The notes beneath the pieces were generated by a model that was not told where the DNA came from, made no database searches, and worked only from the letters and a program-made list of their open reading frames with translations. The position numbers and the translations under genes were made by a program. Source: Variovorax sp. J22P240 (lineage in GTDB: Bacteria > Pseudomonadota > Gammaproteobacteria > Burkholderiales > Burkholderiaceae_C). Taken from it: a DNA stretch of 64,000 bases. This document shows, piece by piece, positions 56,825-64,000 of the stretch. Numbering within the stretch: the stretch's first letter is position 1; each line of letters opens with the position of its first letter. Location: positions 390,359 to 454,358 of the forward strand of contig NZ_JASZYR010000004.1 in the NCBI RefSeq assembly GCF_030316855.1, given 5' to 3'.

Positions 56825-57493
56825 ATGTCCAGTCCACTTCCTACGCTTTCCCTCCTTGAAACCCGAGTGCTCGGCGTCCTTGCCGAGAAGCAGCGCACGG
56901 TGCCCGACAGCTACCCGCTGACGCTCAACGCCATCGTCTCGGGGTGCAACCAGAAGACGAGCCGCAATCCGATCCTCGAAGTGTCTGATGCCGAGGCGCA
57001 GGCCGCCATCGACAGTCTCAAGGGCTACAGCCTGGTGTCGGAGACCAGTGGCGGGCGGGCGTTTCGGTACGCGCACAACATCGACGGCGTGCTGCGGATC
57101 CCCTCGCAGTCGATCATCCTGCTCACGGTGCTGATGCTACGTGGCCCGCAGACGGCGGGCGAGCTTCGCATCGCTTCCGACCGCATGCACAACTTCGCCG
57201 ACATCTCCTCGGTCGAGGCTTTCCTTGACGAGCTGGCGAATCGGCCGGCGGGCGCGCTGGTGGTCAAGCTGCCCCGGTTGCCTGGCTCGCGCGAAAGCCG
57301 TTGGGCCCACTTGCTGAGCGGAACGCCGGCCGAGGATGCGTCCGTCGCGACTCTGCAGGCTAACGGTGACGTGTCGCTGGGCGAACTCGCAGCGCTCAAG
57401 GCCAACGTGGCGCGGCTCGAAACGGAGGTCGCGAGCCTGAAGGCGCTGGTCCACCGAATGGCTTCAGAGTTGGGCATCGCGGCCGATCAATAG
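56825..57493 (+). CDS. YceH family protein (DUF480)
   Basis: This 222-residue protein has two winged-helix-like domains. The N-terminal part has LSLLETRVLGVLAEKQRTVPD and LTLNAIVSGCNQKTSRNPI, the family signature. The second domain includes LTVLMLRGPQTAGELRIASDRMHNF and PRLPGSRESRWAHLLSG. A C-terminal coiled coil (VARLETEVASLKALVHRMA) completes it. No enzymatic motif exists; DNA binding is suggested by the fold only. It is separated from the HU gene by 169 bases. Confidence 0.93.
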   Translation: MSSPLPTLSLLETRVLGVLAEKQRTVPDSYPLTLNAIVSGCNQKTSRNPILEVSDAEAQAAIDSLKGYSLVSETSGGRAFRYAHNIDGVLRIPSQSIILLTVLMLRGPQTAGELRIASDRMHNFADISSVEAFLDELANRPAGALVVKLPRLPGSRESRWAHLLSGTPAEDASVATLQANGDVSLGELAALKANVARLETEVASLKALVHRMASELGIAADQ

Positions 57494-57662
57494 CGCACGA
57501 AAGCCCTTTCGGGTGTTGTGTATTGCCTGCATTTGGACGTGATGCAGGGCGCTGGCACCGGCCATCCATCCGCCGCCCTATATACTCCGCGCCGCTTGCA
57601 GCTTGTATCCAATCGCTGCGCCGCCATCGGCAACATGGCGAAACTATCCTAAGGAAATTCAC
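57494..57662 (+). promoter_or_regulatory. Leader and promoter region of the HU gene
   Basis: TATACT at 57581-57586 is a good -10 element (overlapping TATATA), about 80 bases before the TTG start. No clear -35 hexamer is at the correct spacing. AAGGAA at 57653-57658 is the ribosome site. The leader of about 70 bases has no obvious stable hairpin. Confidence 0.45.
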
Positions 57663-58046
57663 TTGAACCGTATCGAACTGGTCGAAAAGATCGCCACCGC
57701 TCACAACGTCAGCAAGGCAGAAGCCGCTCGCATCCTCGAAACCGTGACCGGCTCCATCATCGCTGCCGTCAAGAAGGGCGACCCCGTCCAACTCATCGGC
57801 TTCGGAACCTTCAAGCAAGTGGCTCGCGCTGCTCGCACGGGCTTCAACCCCCAAGCCGGCGCCAAGATCAAAATCGCCGCGCAGAAGGTGCCGAAGTTCG
57901 TGGCAGGCGCAGCCTTCAAGGCCGCCATCGACCCCAAGGCAGCCAAGCGCAAGGCCGAGAAGGCAGCGGCCAAGCCCGTCGCCAAGAAGGCTGCAGCACC
58001 TGCCAAGAAGGCCGCTGCACCCGCAAAGAAGGCAGCCAAGAAGTAA
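57663..58046 (+). CDS. HU-family DNA-binding protein with Lys/Ala-rich tail
   Basis: This 127-residue nucleoid protein has a TTG start placed 4 bases after AAGGAA. Residues 1-85 are HU/IHF: NRIELVEKIATAHNVSKAEAARILE, split as expected; VQLIGFGTFKQVARAAR; and the DNA-arm region GFNPQAGAKIKIAAQKVPKFVAGAAFK. The last 40 residues are histone-H1-like repeats of PAKKAA. Such tails occur in Burkholderiales HU proteins and add non-specific DNA binding. A TTG start for an abundant protein is notable and may moderate expression. A strong terminator follows. Confidence 0.94.
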   Translation: MNRIELVEKIATAHNVSKAEAARILETVTGSIIAAVKKGDPVQLIGFGTFKQVARAARTGFNPQAGAKIKIAAQKVPKFVAGAAFKAAIDPKAAKRKAEKAAAKPVAKKAAAPAKKAAAPAKKAAKK

Positions 58047-58078
58047 GCTGCTGCAGCTCTAGGGCTGCTTCAATGAAC

Positions 58079-58106
58079 AACGGCCCTTCGGGGCCGTTTT
58101 CTTTTG
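58079..58106 (+). terminator. Rho-independent terminator of the HU gene
   Basis: An 8-bp stem AACGGCCC/GGGCCGTT with a TTCG tetraloop is followed by TTTTCTTTT, 32 bases after the HU stop. The stem is symmetric enough to act also for the convergent ATPase gene. Confidence 0.9.
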
Positions 58107-58121
58107 GGGGGCTGAGAACGC

Positions 58122-60368
58122 TCAACGGTCGCTGCGGCGCAGCAGCCGCAAGCCGTTGCCGACGACCAGCAGGCTGGCCCCCATGTCCGCGAACACGGCC
58201 ATCCACATCGTCGCGGCGCCGAATACGGCCAGCACGAAGAACACGGCCTTGATGGCGAGTGCCAGGCCGATGTTCTGCCAGAGTACCGCGTGCGTGCGAC
58301 GCGACAGCCGGATCGTCTCCGCGATGCGGCCGAGGTTGTCGTTCATGATCACGACGTCAGCCGCTTCCATGGCCGTGTCGGACCCCGCGGCGCCCATGGC
58401 GAAGCCGATGTCGGCTTGCGCCAGCGCAGGAGCATCGTTGATGCCGTCCCCGGTCATCGCGGTGGCGCCATAGCGCTGGCGCATTTCCTTGATCGCGGTG
58501 AGCTTGTCTTCCGGCAGCAGCCCGCCGCGTGCGTCGCCGATGCCGGCCTCGCGCGCGACCGCCTGTGCGGTGGCGTCGTTGTCGCCGGTCAGCATCACAG
58601 AGGCCACACCGAGGCGCTGGAGTTCGGCAATCGCTTCGATGGAACTGGGCTTGATGGTGTCCGCCACCGCGAAGAGGCCCTGTACGCCGCTGTCGTTCGC
58701 GAGAAGGGTCACGGTCCGGCCCTGCGATTCATGCGCGGCGAGTTCGACTTCGAGACGGGGTTCGGCCTGTTCGCGCTCCCGAATGAGGCGATGATTCCCG
58801 AGCACAAAGCGCTGCCCGCCGATCAAGCCCTCGACCCCGCGCCCGGGCAGCGCCTTGAAATCATCGACGTCGATTGCCTCGTTCTCCAGGCCCGATGCGA
58901 TCGCCTGGGAGACAGGGTGATCGGATCGTGCGGCGAGGCCTCTGGCAAGACGTCGAACCTCTGCCTCGTCGGCTCCGCCCCACGGCTGGAACGCCACCAG
59001 CCTGGGCTTGCCTTCGGTGATGGTGCCGGTCTTGTCCAGCGCGACGGCCTTGAGCAGGCGTGCGTCTTCGAGATAGGTGCCACCCTTGATCAGGATGCCG
59101 CGCCGCGCAGCCGAAGCGAGGCCGCTCACGACCGTCACCGGTGTCGAGATGACCAACGCGCAAGGGCACGCGATCACCAGAAGCACCAGTGCCTTGTAGA
59201 TCGCCGCGAGCCATGGCCAGCCCAGGAACAGCGGCGGCAGCACCGCCACGCCTACGGCCACCGCAAACACTGCCGGCGTGTAGACCGCTGCAAATCGATC
59301 GACGAAGCGCTGCGTGGGTGCACGCGTGCCTTGCGCTTCCTCTACCGCGTGGATGATGCGCGCCAGTGTCGTGTCATTGGCAACGGCAGTGACGCGAAAC
59401 TCGATCTCTCCAATGGTGTTGATCGTGCCCGCGAACACGGTGTCGCCCGGACCCTTGTCGACGGGGATGCTCTCCCCGGTCACTGGCGCCTCGTTGAGGG
59501 TGCTGTTGCCCTTTGTGATGATCCCGTCCAGCGCCACCCGCTCGCCGGGCTTGATTCGCGCGATGGCGTCCAGTGGAATCCCCGTGGCCTGGACGCGGGC
59601 CCAACTGCCATCGGCCTGCATTACTTCCGCATCGGCCGGCGCAAGGTCGATGAGACCCTTGATTGCATTGCGTGCGCGATCGACCGCCCGAGCCTCGATC
59701 AGTTCGGCGATCGCATAGAGCGCCATCACCATGGCCGCTTCGGGCCACTGGCCGATCAGGAAGGCGCCGGTGACGGCCACCGACATGAGTGCGTTGATGT
59801 TGAGCCGGGCGTGCCGCAGGGCCATCAGACCCTTCGTGTAGGTTTCGAGGCCGGCGAGACCGATGGCGGCAGCTGCGACTCCCATCCCCGCGGCCTTCCA
59901 CGCCAGGGTGTCCGGCTCGAAGAAGGAAACGCCTTCGGCCACGATGGCCAGTCCCAGTGCCGTCGCCAGACGTCCATAGCCGCTGCCGGACCCATGCTCG
60001 TGCCCGTGACCGTCGTCGACGCTCGCAAGGCTTGTCGCCGAGATCGCCTCAGGCTCGAAGCCTGCCTTTCGAATGGCCCCCAGGGCTCGCGGGACGGCAT
60101 CGGCAGAGCCGTCGATCCTCAGCGTTCGTTGCCCCAACTGGAAGTGCAGGCCGCGGATGCCCGCGATCGGTTCGACCGCGCGCCGGATTTCCGACTCCTC
60201 GGCGCTGCAATCCATCGTTGAAATGCGAAAGGTGTTCGCCGCCACCGGGCCGACCGGCATCGGCTGCGCGGCATGGTCGGCCGCGCAGCAGGCTGAATGG
60301 ACGGCATGCGGGCTCGCGTCGGATCCATGCATTGCGACGATGGGCGTCTCGGGGGTGCTTCTTGCCAT
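58122..60368 (-). CDS. zntA: P1B-type heavy-metal ATPase (Zn/Cd/Pb export, ZntA/CadA-like)
   Basis: This 748-residue inner-membrane pump has an N-terminal Cys/His stretch (HSACCAADHAAQ) and an HMA domain whose metal loop reads TMDCSAEE, with one Cys (Cys54) instead of CxxC. Transmembrane helices follow, with the metal site CPCALVISTP near residue 400. The phosphorylation motif is DKTGTITEGKP and the hinge is MTGDGINDAPALAQADIGFAMG. The CPC context and C-terminal region match Zn/Cd/Pb exporters rather than copper pumps, which have extra Tyr/Asn signatures. Expression is under a MerR-type promoter at 60375-60405, and the transcript may be leaderless. No metal regulator gene is adjacent. Confidence 0.92.
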   Translation of the reverse strand: MARSTPETPIVAMHGSDASPHAVHSACCAADHAAQPMPVGPVAANTFRISTMDCSAEESEIRRAVEPIAGIRGLHFQLGQRTLRIDGSADAVPRALGAIRKAGFEPEAISATSLASVDDGHGHEHGSGSGYGRLATALGLAIVAEGVSFFEPDTLAWKAAGMGVAAAAIGLAGLETYTKGLMALRHARLNINALMSVAVTGAFLIGQWPEAAMVMALYAIAELIEARAVDRARNAIKGLIDLAPADAEVMQADGSWARVQATGIPLDAIARIKPGERVALDGIITKGNSTLNEAPVTGESIPVDKGPGDTVFAGTINTIGEIEFRVTAVANDTTLARIIHAVEEAQGTRAPTQRFVDRFAAVYTPAVFAVAVGVAVLPPLFLGWPWLAAIYKALVLLVIACPCALVISTPVTVVSGLASAARRGILIKGGTYLEDARLLKAVALDKTGTITEGKPRLVAFQPWGGADEAEVRRLARGLAARSDHPVSQAIASGLENEAIDVDDFKALPGRGVEGLIGGQRFVLGNHRLIREREQAEPRLEVELAAHESQGRTVTLLANDSGVQGLFAVADTIKPSSIEAIAELQRLGVASVMLTGDNDATAQAVAREAGIGDARGGLLPEDKLTAIKEMRQRYGATAMTGDGINDAPALAQADIGFAMGAAGSDTAMEAADVVIMNDNLGRIAETIRLSRRTHAVLWQNIGLALAIKAVFFVLAVFGAATMWMAVFADMGASLLVVGNGLRLLRRSDR

Positions 60369-60374
60369 GGACCC

Positions 60375-60405
60375 ATTGGAAACCCTGAAGTGACTACAAG
60401 GTCAA
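60375..60405 (-). promoter_or_regulatory. MerR-type metal-responsive promoter of the ATPase gene
   Basis: On the minus strand TTGACC (-35, 60405-60400) and TCCAAT (-10, 60380-60375) are separated by 19 bp, the long spacer typical of MerR-family promoters. A 21-bp dyad fills the spacer at 60382-60402. Its plus-strand halves are ACCCTGAAGT and ACTACAAGGT around one central base, with 8 of 10 positions paired. This fits the CadR/PbrR/ZntR-type operators. The predicted transcription start, about 7 bases past the -10, coincides with the ATG at 60368. Confidence 0.8.
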
Positions 60406-60509
60406 GCGCAAGCGGAACCACGCTTGATGCAAGGCACACCGTGTGGCAATCTGCAGCGCCGTCGACCTTCACCGCCCGCCTGGCCGGGACTCGACGCCAG
60501 GAGCTCCGA

Positions 60510-60980
60510 ATGCCAACCATCACGATGATCGTCAATGGCGTGTCGAGGAATGTCGACGCCTGGGACCTCGACATGCCCTTGCTCTACGCGCTGCGCAACG
60601 ACCTGGGCCTGCACGCGGCCAAGTTCGGCTGCGGCCTCGGGCAATGCGGTGCGTGCACCGTGCTGATCGACGGAGCGCCGGTGCGCTCATGCACCCTTCG
60701 CGTGGGCGAGGCGAGCGGGCGGCGCGTCGTCACGGCCGAAGGGCTCGGCACCCCTGACAAGCCGCATCCGGTGCAGGCAGCCTTCATCGCGGAGCAGGCC
60801 GCGCAGTGCGGCTACTGCACCAACGGCATGGTGATGGGTTCGGTGGCGCTGCTCCAGCGCGTGCCGAAACCCAGCCGTGAAGAGGTGCAAAAGGCACTCG
60901 CCGGCAACCTGTGCCGATGTGGCTCGCACGATCGCGTTCTGCGCGCGGTGGAACGCGCCGCCGGCGTCAGGAGGGCCTGA
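60510..60980 (+). CDS. iorA: Molybdenum hydroxylase small subunit, 2[2Fe-2S] (IorA-like)
   Basis: This 156-residue iron-sulfur subunit has the plant-ferredoxin cluster (CGLGQCGACTV with a further Cys in VRSCTL) and the helical cluster (CGYCTNGM and CRCGSHD). Both are as in isoquinoline 1-oxidoreductase and other xanthine-oxidase-family enzymes. It transfers electrons from the molybdenum site to an acceptor. There is no signal peptide. The start ATG at 60510 is preceded by CAGGAG, and the longer frame upstream has no family resemblance. It is co-transcribed with the large subunit, 2 bases downstream. Confidence 0.92.
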   Translation: MPTITMIVNGVSRNVDAWDLDMPLLYALRNDLGLHAAKFGCGLGQCGACTVLIDGAPVRSCTLRVGEASGRRVVTAEGLGTPDKPHPVQAAFIAEQAAQCGYCTNGMVMGSVALLQRVPKPSREEVQKALAGNLCRCGSHDRVLRAVERAAGVRRA

Positions 60981-60982
60981 CC

Positions 60983-63220
60983 GTGACGACACATCAACTT
61001 GAAGAAGCCTCCGCCGGCAAGCTGACCCGGCGTGCCCTGCTCGAAGCCGGTGCGCTGGTTGTCGGCTTCAGCCTGTTCCCGGACAAGTCTGCGCTGGCAC
61101 AAGCCGCGGGGTCATCCGCCGCGGCTCAGCGCCCGCTGGCGCTCGATCAGGTCGACTCTTTCCTGGCCGTCCGCGGCGATGGTTCGGTGATCGTCTATTC
61201 CGGCAAGGTCGACCTGGGCACCGGCCATCGGATCGCCATGCGCCAGCTGGTGGGTGAGGAACTCGGCGTGCCGGTCGAGCGCATCGACCTGATCGAAGGC
61301 GACACGGCGCTGACGCCCAACCAGGGCCCGACGGCCGGCAGCAGTGGCGTGATGCGGGGCGGCGTCGAGTTGAGGCAGGCCGCCGCGACGGCACGCGAGG
61401 CCCTGGTCGCAATGGCCGCGCAGCGCCTGCAAGTGCCTGCCGACCAGCTCAAGCTGGCCGATGGCGCGGTGCGTGCTCTGGACGGCCGCAGCGTCGCCGT
61501 CCCGGTCCTCGTGGGCGGCCGCAGCTTCGACGTCAAGATGAACCCCAAGGCGCCGCTCAAGCGCCCGGCGGACTATGTGCTGGTCGGCCGTCCCTTGCCG
61601 CGCCCCGACGTGCCCGCCAAGGTGACAGGACGCCACGTCTATGTGCACGACCATGTGGTGCCCGGCATGCTGCACGGCCGCGTGGTGCGGCCGCCGTCCG
61701 TCGGTTCGCGGGTGCTCGCGGTCGACGAGTCGTCCGTCGCGCGCTTGCCGGGCGTGCGCGTGGTGCGCATGGCCGATTTCGTCGGCGTGGTGAGTCCCGA
61801 CGAATGGGCTGCAGTGCGGGCGGCGCGTGAACTCAAGGTCCAGTGGAGTGACAGCGCGCAGTTGATCGGCCACGAGGCCCTTGCCGATTGGGCGCGCGGC
61901 GGGCCCTTCGTCGCCGAGGAAGTCATCACGGCCAAGGGCGACGCGCAGCGCGTCGCCGCACTGCGCGATGCGTCCGACGTGCTTCGGGCGACCTATTCGT
62001 GGCCCATCCAGTCGCATGGCTCCATCGGCCCGTCGTGCGCCGTGGCCGAGGTGCGGCCCGATGGCGGCACGGTGTGGACGGCGTCGCAGGCGAGCCACCG
62101 CTTCCTGAACGTCTTCGCGGCGATGGTCGACCTGCCGCGCGACAAGCTGCGTGTCATCTACCTCGACGGCGCCGGCTGCTACGGCATGAACGGGCACGAC
62201 GACGCGGCCGCCGATGCGGTCCTGTTGTCCAAGGCGGTCGGCAAGCCGGTGCGCGTGCAGTGGAGCCGCGAGGACGAACTGGGCTGGGACCCGAAGGGCC
62301 CGCCTCAGCTGCTCGAGATCAAGGCCACTCAGATGCCGGACGGGCGCATCGATGCCTGGGAAACCGACATGTGGGTGCCGCGCGCCACGGCCAACCTGGA
62401 GTGGATTCCGCTGCTGTCGCCGCTCGCGGCGGGCGTGCGGCAGCCGGTGGGGCAGGCGACGGGGCTGGTGTCGCAAAACGGCAATCCACCGTACGCCGCG
62501 AATGCGGTGAAGGTGTCAGCGCACTGGCTGGGCCCGGCGCCGCTGCGGCCATCGAACATTCGCGCCCCTGGCAAGGTCGCGAACTGCTTTGCGGTGGAAA
62601 GCTTCGTCGATGAACTTGCCGCCAAGGCGCAAATCGACCCGGTGGCCTTCCGGCTGCGCGACATGTCGAATCCGCGAGGCGCCGAAGTGATCCGGCGCAT
62701 GGCGCAGATGGTCGGATGGCAGTCGAGGCCCTCACCGGCTGCGGCCAAGGGCACGCTCGCGGTGGGGCGCGGCATGGCCTACATCCACTACAAGAACAAC
62801 GAGACCTTCGTCGCCATGGCGATGGAGGTGGAGGTTGACCGCGCGACCGGCGAGATCGCCGTGCGCCGCGTCTGCTGCGCGCACGACTGCGGGCTGATGA
62901 TCAACCCCGATGCCGTGCGCGCGCAGGTCGAGGGCAACATCCTGCAGACGCTCTCGCGCACCTTGTACGAGGAGACCACCTTCGACCGCTCGCGCGTCAC
63001 GAGCGTCGACTGGGCGAGCTATCCGCTGCTGCGCTTCCCCGCGGTCCCGCGCCTGGAGATTGCGCTGATCGATCGCCGCGACGAGCCGCCATTGGGTGCG
63101 GGCGAAGCCGCGTCCAGCCCGGTGCCGGCGGCACTGGCCAATGCGGTGTTCGATGCGACGGGGGTGCGGCTGCGCAGCGTGCCGTTCACGAGCAGCAAGC
63201 TGAAGGCGTTGATGGCCTGA
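60983..63220 (+). CDS. iorB: Molybdenum hydroxylase large subunit (IorB-like, Tat-exported)
   Basis: This 745-residue catalytic subunit starts at GTG 60983 after CAGGAGG. A Tat-type signal lies near the N-terminus (twin Arg at residues 16-17 of KLTRRALLEAGALVVGF, ending near ALAQA). Molybdopterin-binding motifs of the aldehyde-oxidase family follow: GKVDLGTGHRIAMRQL, GPTAGSSGVMRGG, GAGCYGMNGHDDAAADAVLLS with normal breaks, and C-terminal LGAGEAASSPVPAALANA with the catalytic Glu. It has the fused IorB architecture without a separate FAD subunit. Its substrate is probably an N-heterocycle or aldehyde, but this cannot be fixed from sequence. No molybdenum-cofactor chaperone gene is adjacent. 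Confidence 0.9.
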   Translation: MTTHQLEEASAGKLTRRALLEAGALVVGFSLFPDKSALAQAAGSSAAAQRPLALDQVDSFLAVRGDGSVIVYSGKVDLGTGHRIAMRQLVGEELGVPVERIDLIEGDTALTPNQGPTAGSSGVMRGGVELRQAAATAREALVAMAAQRLQVPADQLKLADGAVRALDGRSVAVPVLVGGRSFDVKMNPKAPLKRPADYVLVGRPLPRPDVPAKVTGRHVYVHDHVVPGMLHGRVVRPPSVGSRVLAVDESSVARLPGVRVVRMADFVGVVSPDEWAAVRAARELKVQWSDSAQLIGHEALADWARGGPFVAEEVITAKGDAQRVAALRDASDVLRATYSWPIQSHGSIGPSCAVAEVRPDGGTVWTASQASHRFLNVFAAMVDLPRDKLRVIYLDGAGCYGMNGHDDAAADAVLLSKAVGKPVRVQWSREDELGWDPKGPPQLLEIKATQMPDGRIDAWETDMWVPRATANLEWIPLLSPLAAGVRQPVGQATGLVSQNGNPPYAANAVKVSAHWLGPAPLRPSNIRAPGKVANCFAVESFVDELAAKAQIDPVAFRLRDMSNPRGAEVIRRMAQMVGWQSRPSPAAAKGTLAVGRGMAYIHYKNNETFVAMAMEVEVDRATGEIAVRRVCCAHDCGLMINPDAVRAQVEGNILQTLSRTLYEETTFDRSRVTSVDWASYPLLRFPAVPRLEIALIDRRDEPPLGAGEAASSPVPAALANAVFDATGVRLRSVPFTSSKLKALMA

Positions 63221-63229
63221 GCGGGCGCG

Positions 63230-63487
63230 CTAGAAGTCGTTGCTGTGGAGGCAAATCGCGACGTTCGGGTTCTCGCGATAGCGCTCGGTGGCAATGGCGT
63301 CGATCGAATCGGCGTTCCGTGCGTACGCTTGCACCAATTCGGAATCCCCACCTTCGGGCGCATGGAAGCGGGCGTGCAGCGCTTCCTCGTCGATGCGGGC
63401 GATGATCCGGGCGCCGTCGTACCCGTCGGGATAGATGGCGAACTGGACGCTGCCAGTCGCGGGAAGGAAGATTGCCTCTGAAGCCAT
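63230..63487 (-). CDS. DUF1488 family protein
   Basis: This 85-residue cytoplasmic protein matches the DUF1488 pattern as I recall it: an N-terminal beta region (IFLPATGSVQFAIYP), the internal RIDEEALHARF segment and a C-terminal helical part. Function unknown. It is convergent with the molybdenum hydroxylase operon (9-base gap). The 173-base region upstream of it is non-coding. Confidence 0.7.
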   Translation of the reverse strand: MASEAIFLPATGSVQFAIYPDGYDGARIIARIDEEALHARFHAPEGGDSELVQAYARNADSIDAIATERYRENPNVAICLHSNDF

Positions 63488-63660
63488 GATCGTTACAAGA
63501 GCTGTTCACTTCGTTGTGGGCAGTGTCTCGCTTCCTTGTTAACTAAAGTATCCGCCCGACGATGTATGCCTGCCAGCAAGATGTGGACCATTTCACGCTT
63601 CGGGTAACAATTCGATGCGACCCCGATCAAGGAGGCCAGCGAACTTCTTGACCCGAGGGT
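63488..63660. other. Intergenic region between DUF1488 and ureG
   Basis: No gene is seen. It is AT-richer than the neighbours and should contain the DUF1488 promoter (minus strand). No clear hairpin terminator for ureG was found. Confidence 0.4.
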
Positions 63661-64000
63661 TCAGGCGGCGGCGAGCATGCCGCGCTCTTCGATGAAGGAC
63701 ACTACCTCCGCGAGGCCAGCGCGCGTCTTGAGATTGGTCATCACGAAAGGCCGTTGCTTGCGCATGCGCTTCGTGTCCGCCTCCATCACGCCCAGGTCGG
63801 CGCCGACGTAGGGCGCCAGGTCGGTCTTGTTGATCACGAACAGGTCGCTCTTCGTGATGCCGGGGCCACCCTTGCGGGGGATCTTCTCGCCGGCTGCGAC
63901 GTCGATCACGTAGATCGTGAGGTCCGACAACTCGGGGCTGAAGGTGGCCGCGAGGTTGTCGCCGCCGGACTCGACGAACACCACGTCCGCATCCGGGAAC
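63661..64000 (-). CDS. ureG: Urease accessory GTPase UreG, C-terminal part
   Basis: The gene runs off the right edge, so only about the last 112 residues are visible. They include the conserved [20 protein letters not shown], the GTPase segment [20 protein letters not shown] with the NKTD specificity motif, and [14 protein letters not shown]. UreG uses GTP hydrolysis with UreD, UreF and UreE to insert nickel into urease in the cytoplasm. The urease structural and accessory genes are expected beyond the right end (upstream on the minus strand), and ureG would be the last of that operon. Confidence 0.96.
   Translation of the reverse strand, partial: FPDADVVFVESGGDNLAATFSPELSDLTIYVIDVAAGEKIPRKGGPGITKSDLFVINKTDLAPYVGADLGVMEADTKRMRKQRPFVMTNLKTRAGLAEVVSFIEERGMLAAA

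Overview
The window is a GC-rich beta-proteobacterial chromosome segment. It is most probably from the Comamonadaceae, and Variovorax is my best guess. The guess rests on three things: the gene order TPR protein-lolB-ispE-tRNA-Gln-prs-rplY-pth, the yicC-gmk-rpoZ-spoT block next to a kinase/phosphatase-rph-rdgB-hemW run, and a family of intergenic repeats of a type I associate with that family. Coding density is high. Several genes start with TTG or GTG, and adjacent genes often overlap by 4 bases.

Layout. 1-10 kb: the end of a tartronate semialdehyde reductase gene, a TTC38-like TPR protein, a tautomerase divergent from a LysR regulator, and a six-gene peptide/nickel-type ABC transporter operon ending in an amidase. 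10-25 kb: housekeeping genes, namely ferredoxin, pth-rplY-prs, tRNA-Gln, ispE-lolB-TPR, mutM, a dynamin-like GTPase, mutY, rapZ-recN-nadK and hrcA. 25.4-36.8 kb: a tRNA-Ile(CAU) gene interrupted by a group I intron, then an unusual block ending at tRNA-Arg. That block holds a large class III cyclase/AAA/TPR regulator and a convergent, tightly packed five-gene operon: FAD oxidoreductase, a helical protein of unknown function, polyprenyl synthetase, a saccharopine-dehydrogenase-like reductase, and a protein with an acetoacetate-decarboxylase-like motif. I do not recognise this operon as a described pathway.

36.9-43.4 kb: a zinc-ribbon membrane protein, a sparsely coding stretch, and a branched-chain amino acid type ABC operon (livGFHMK) preceded by two dyads and lacking a normal livG start codon. 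43.4-53.4 kb: greB, spoT, rpoZ, gmk, yicC, a Ser/Thr kinase with a PP2C phosphatase, rph, rdgB, hemW and a TetR regulator. 53.5-56.1 kb: tRNA-Ser followed by about 2.5 kb of degraded accessory DNA that ends in a 13-bp copy of the tRNA 3' end, so it looks like the remnant of an integrated element. 56.2-64 kb: PEBP-family protein, YceH, an HU protein with a Lys/Ala tail, a Zn/Cd/Pb-type P1B ATPase under a clear MerR-type promoter, a two-subunit molybdenum hydroxylase, a DUF1488 protein, and the 3' end of ureG.

How the genes work together. The operon at 29-36 kb combines an allylic prenyl-diphosphate synthase, a desaturase-like flavoenzyme and a Rossmann reductase, which suggests an isoprenoid-derived product. 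The neighbouring cyclase/ATPase could be its sensor. mutM and mutY form two-thirds of the 8-oxoguanine repair system and flank the dynamin-like gene. spoT, rpoZ and gmk cluster around guanine nucleotide and (p)ppGpp metabolism. All functions are read from sequence motifs and gene order only; no database search was run.
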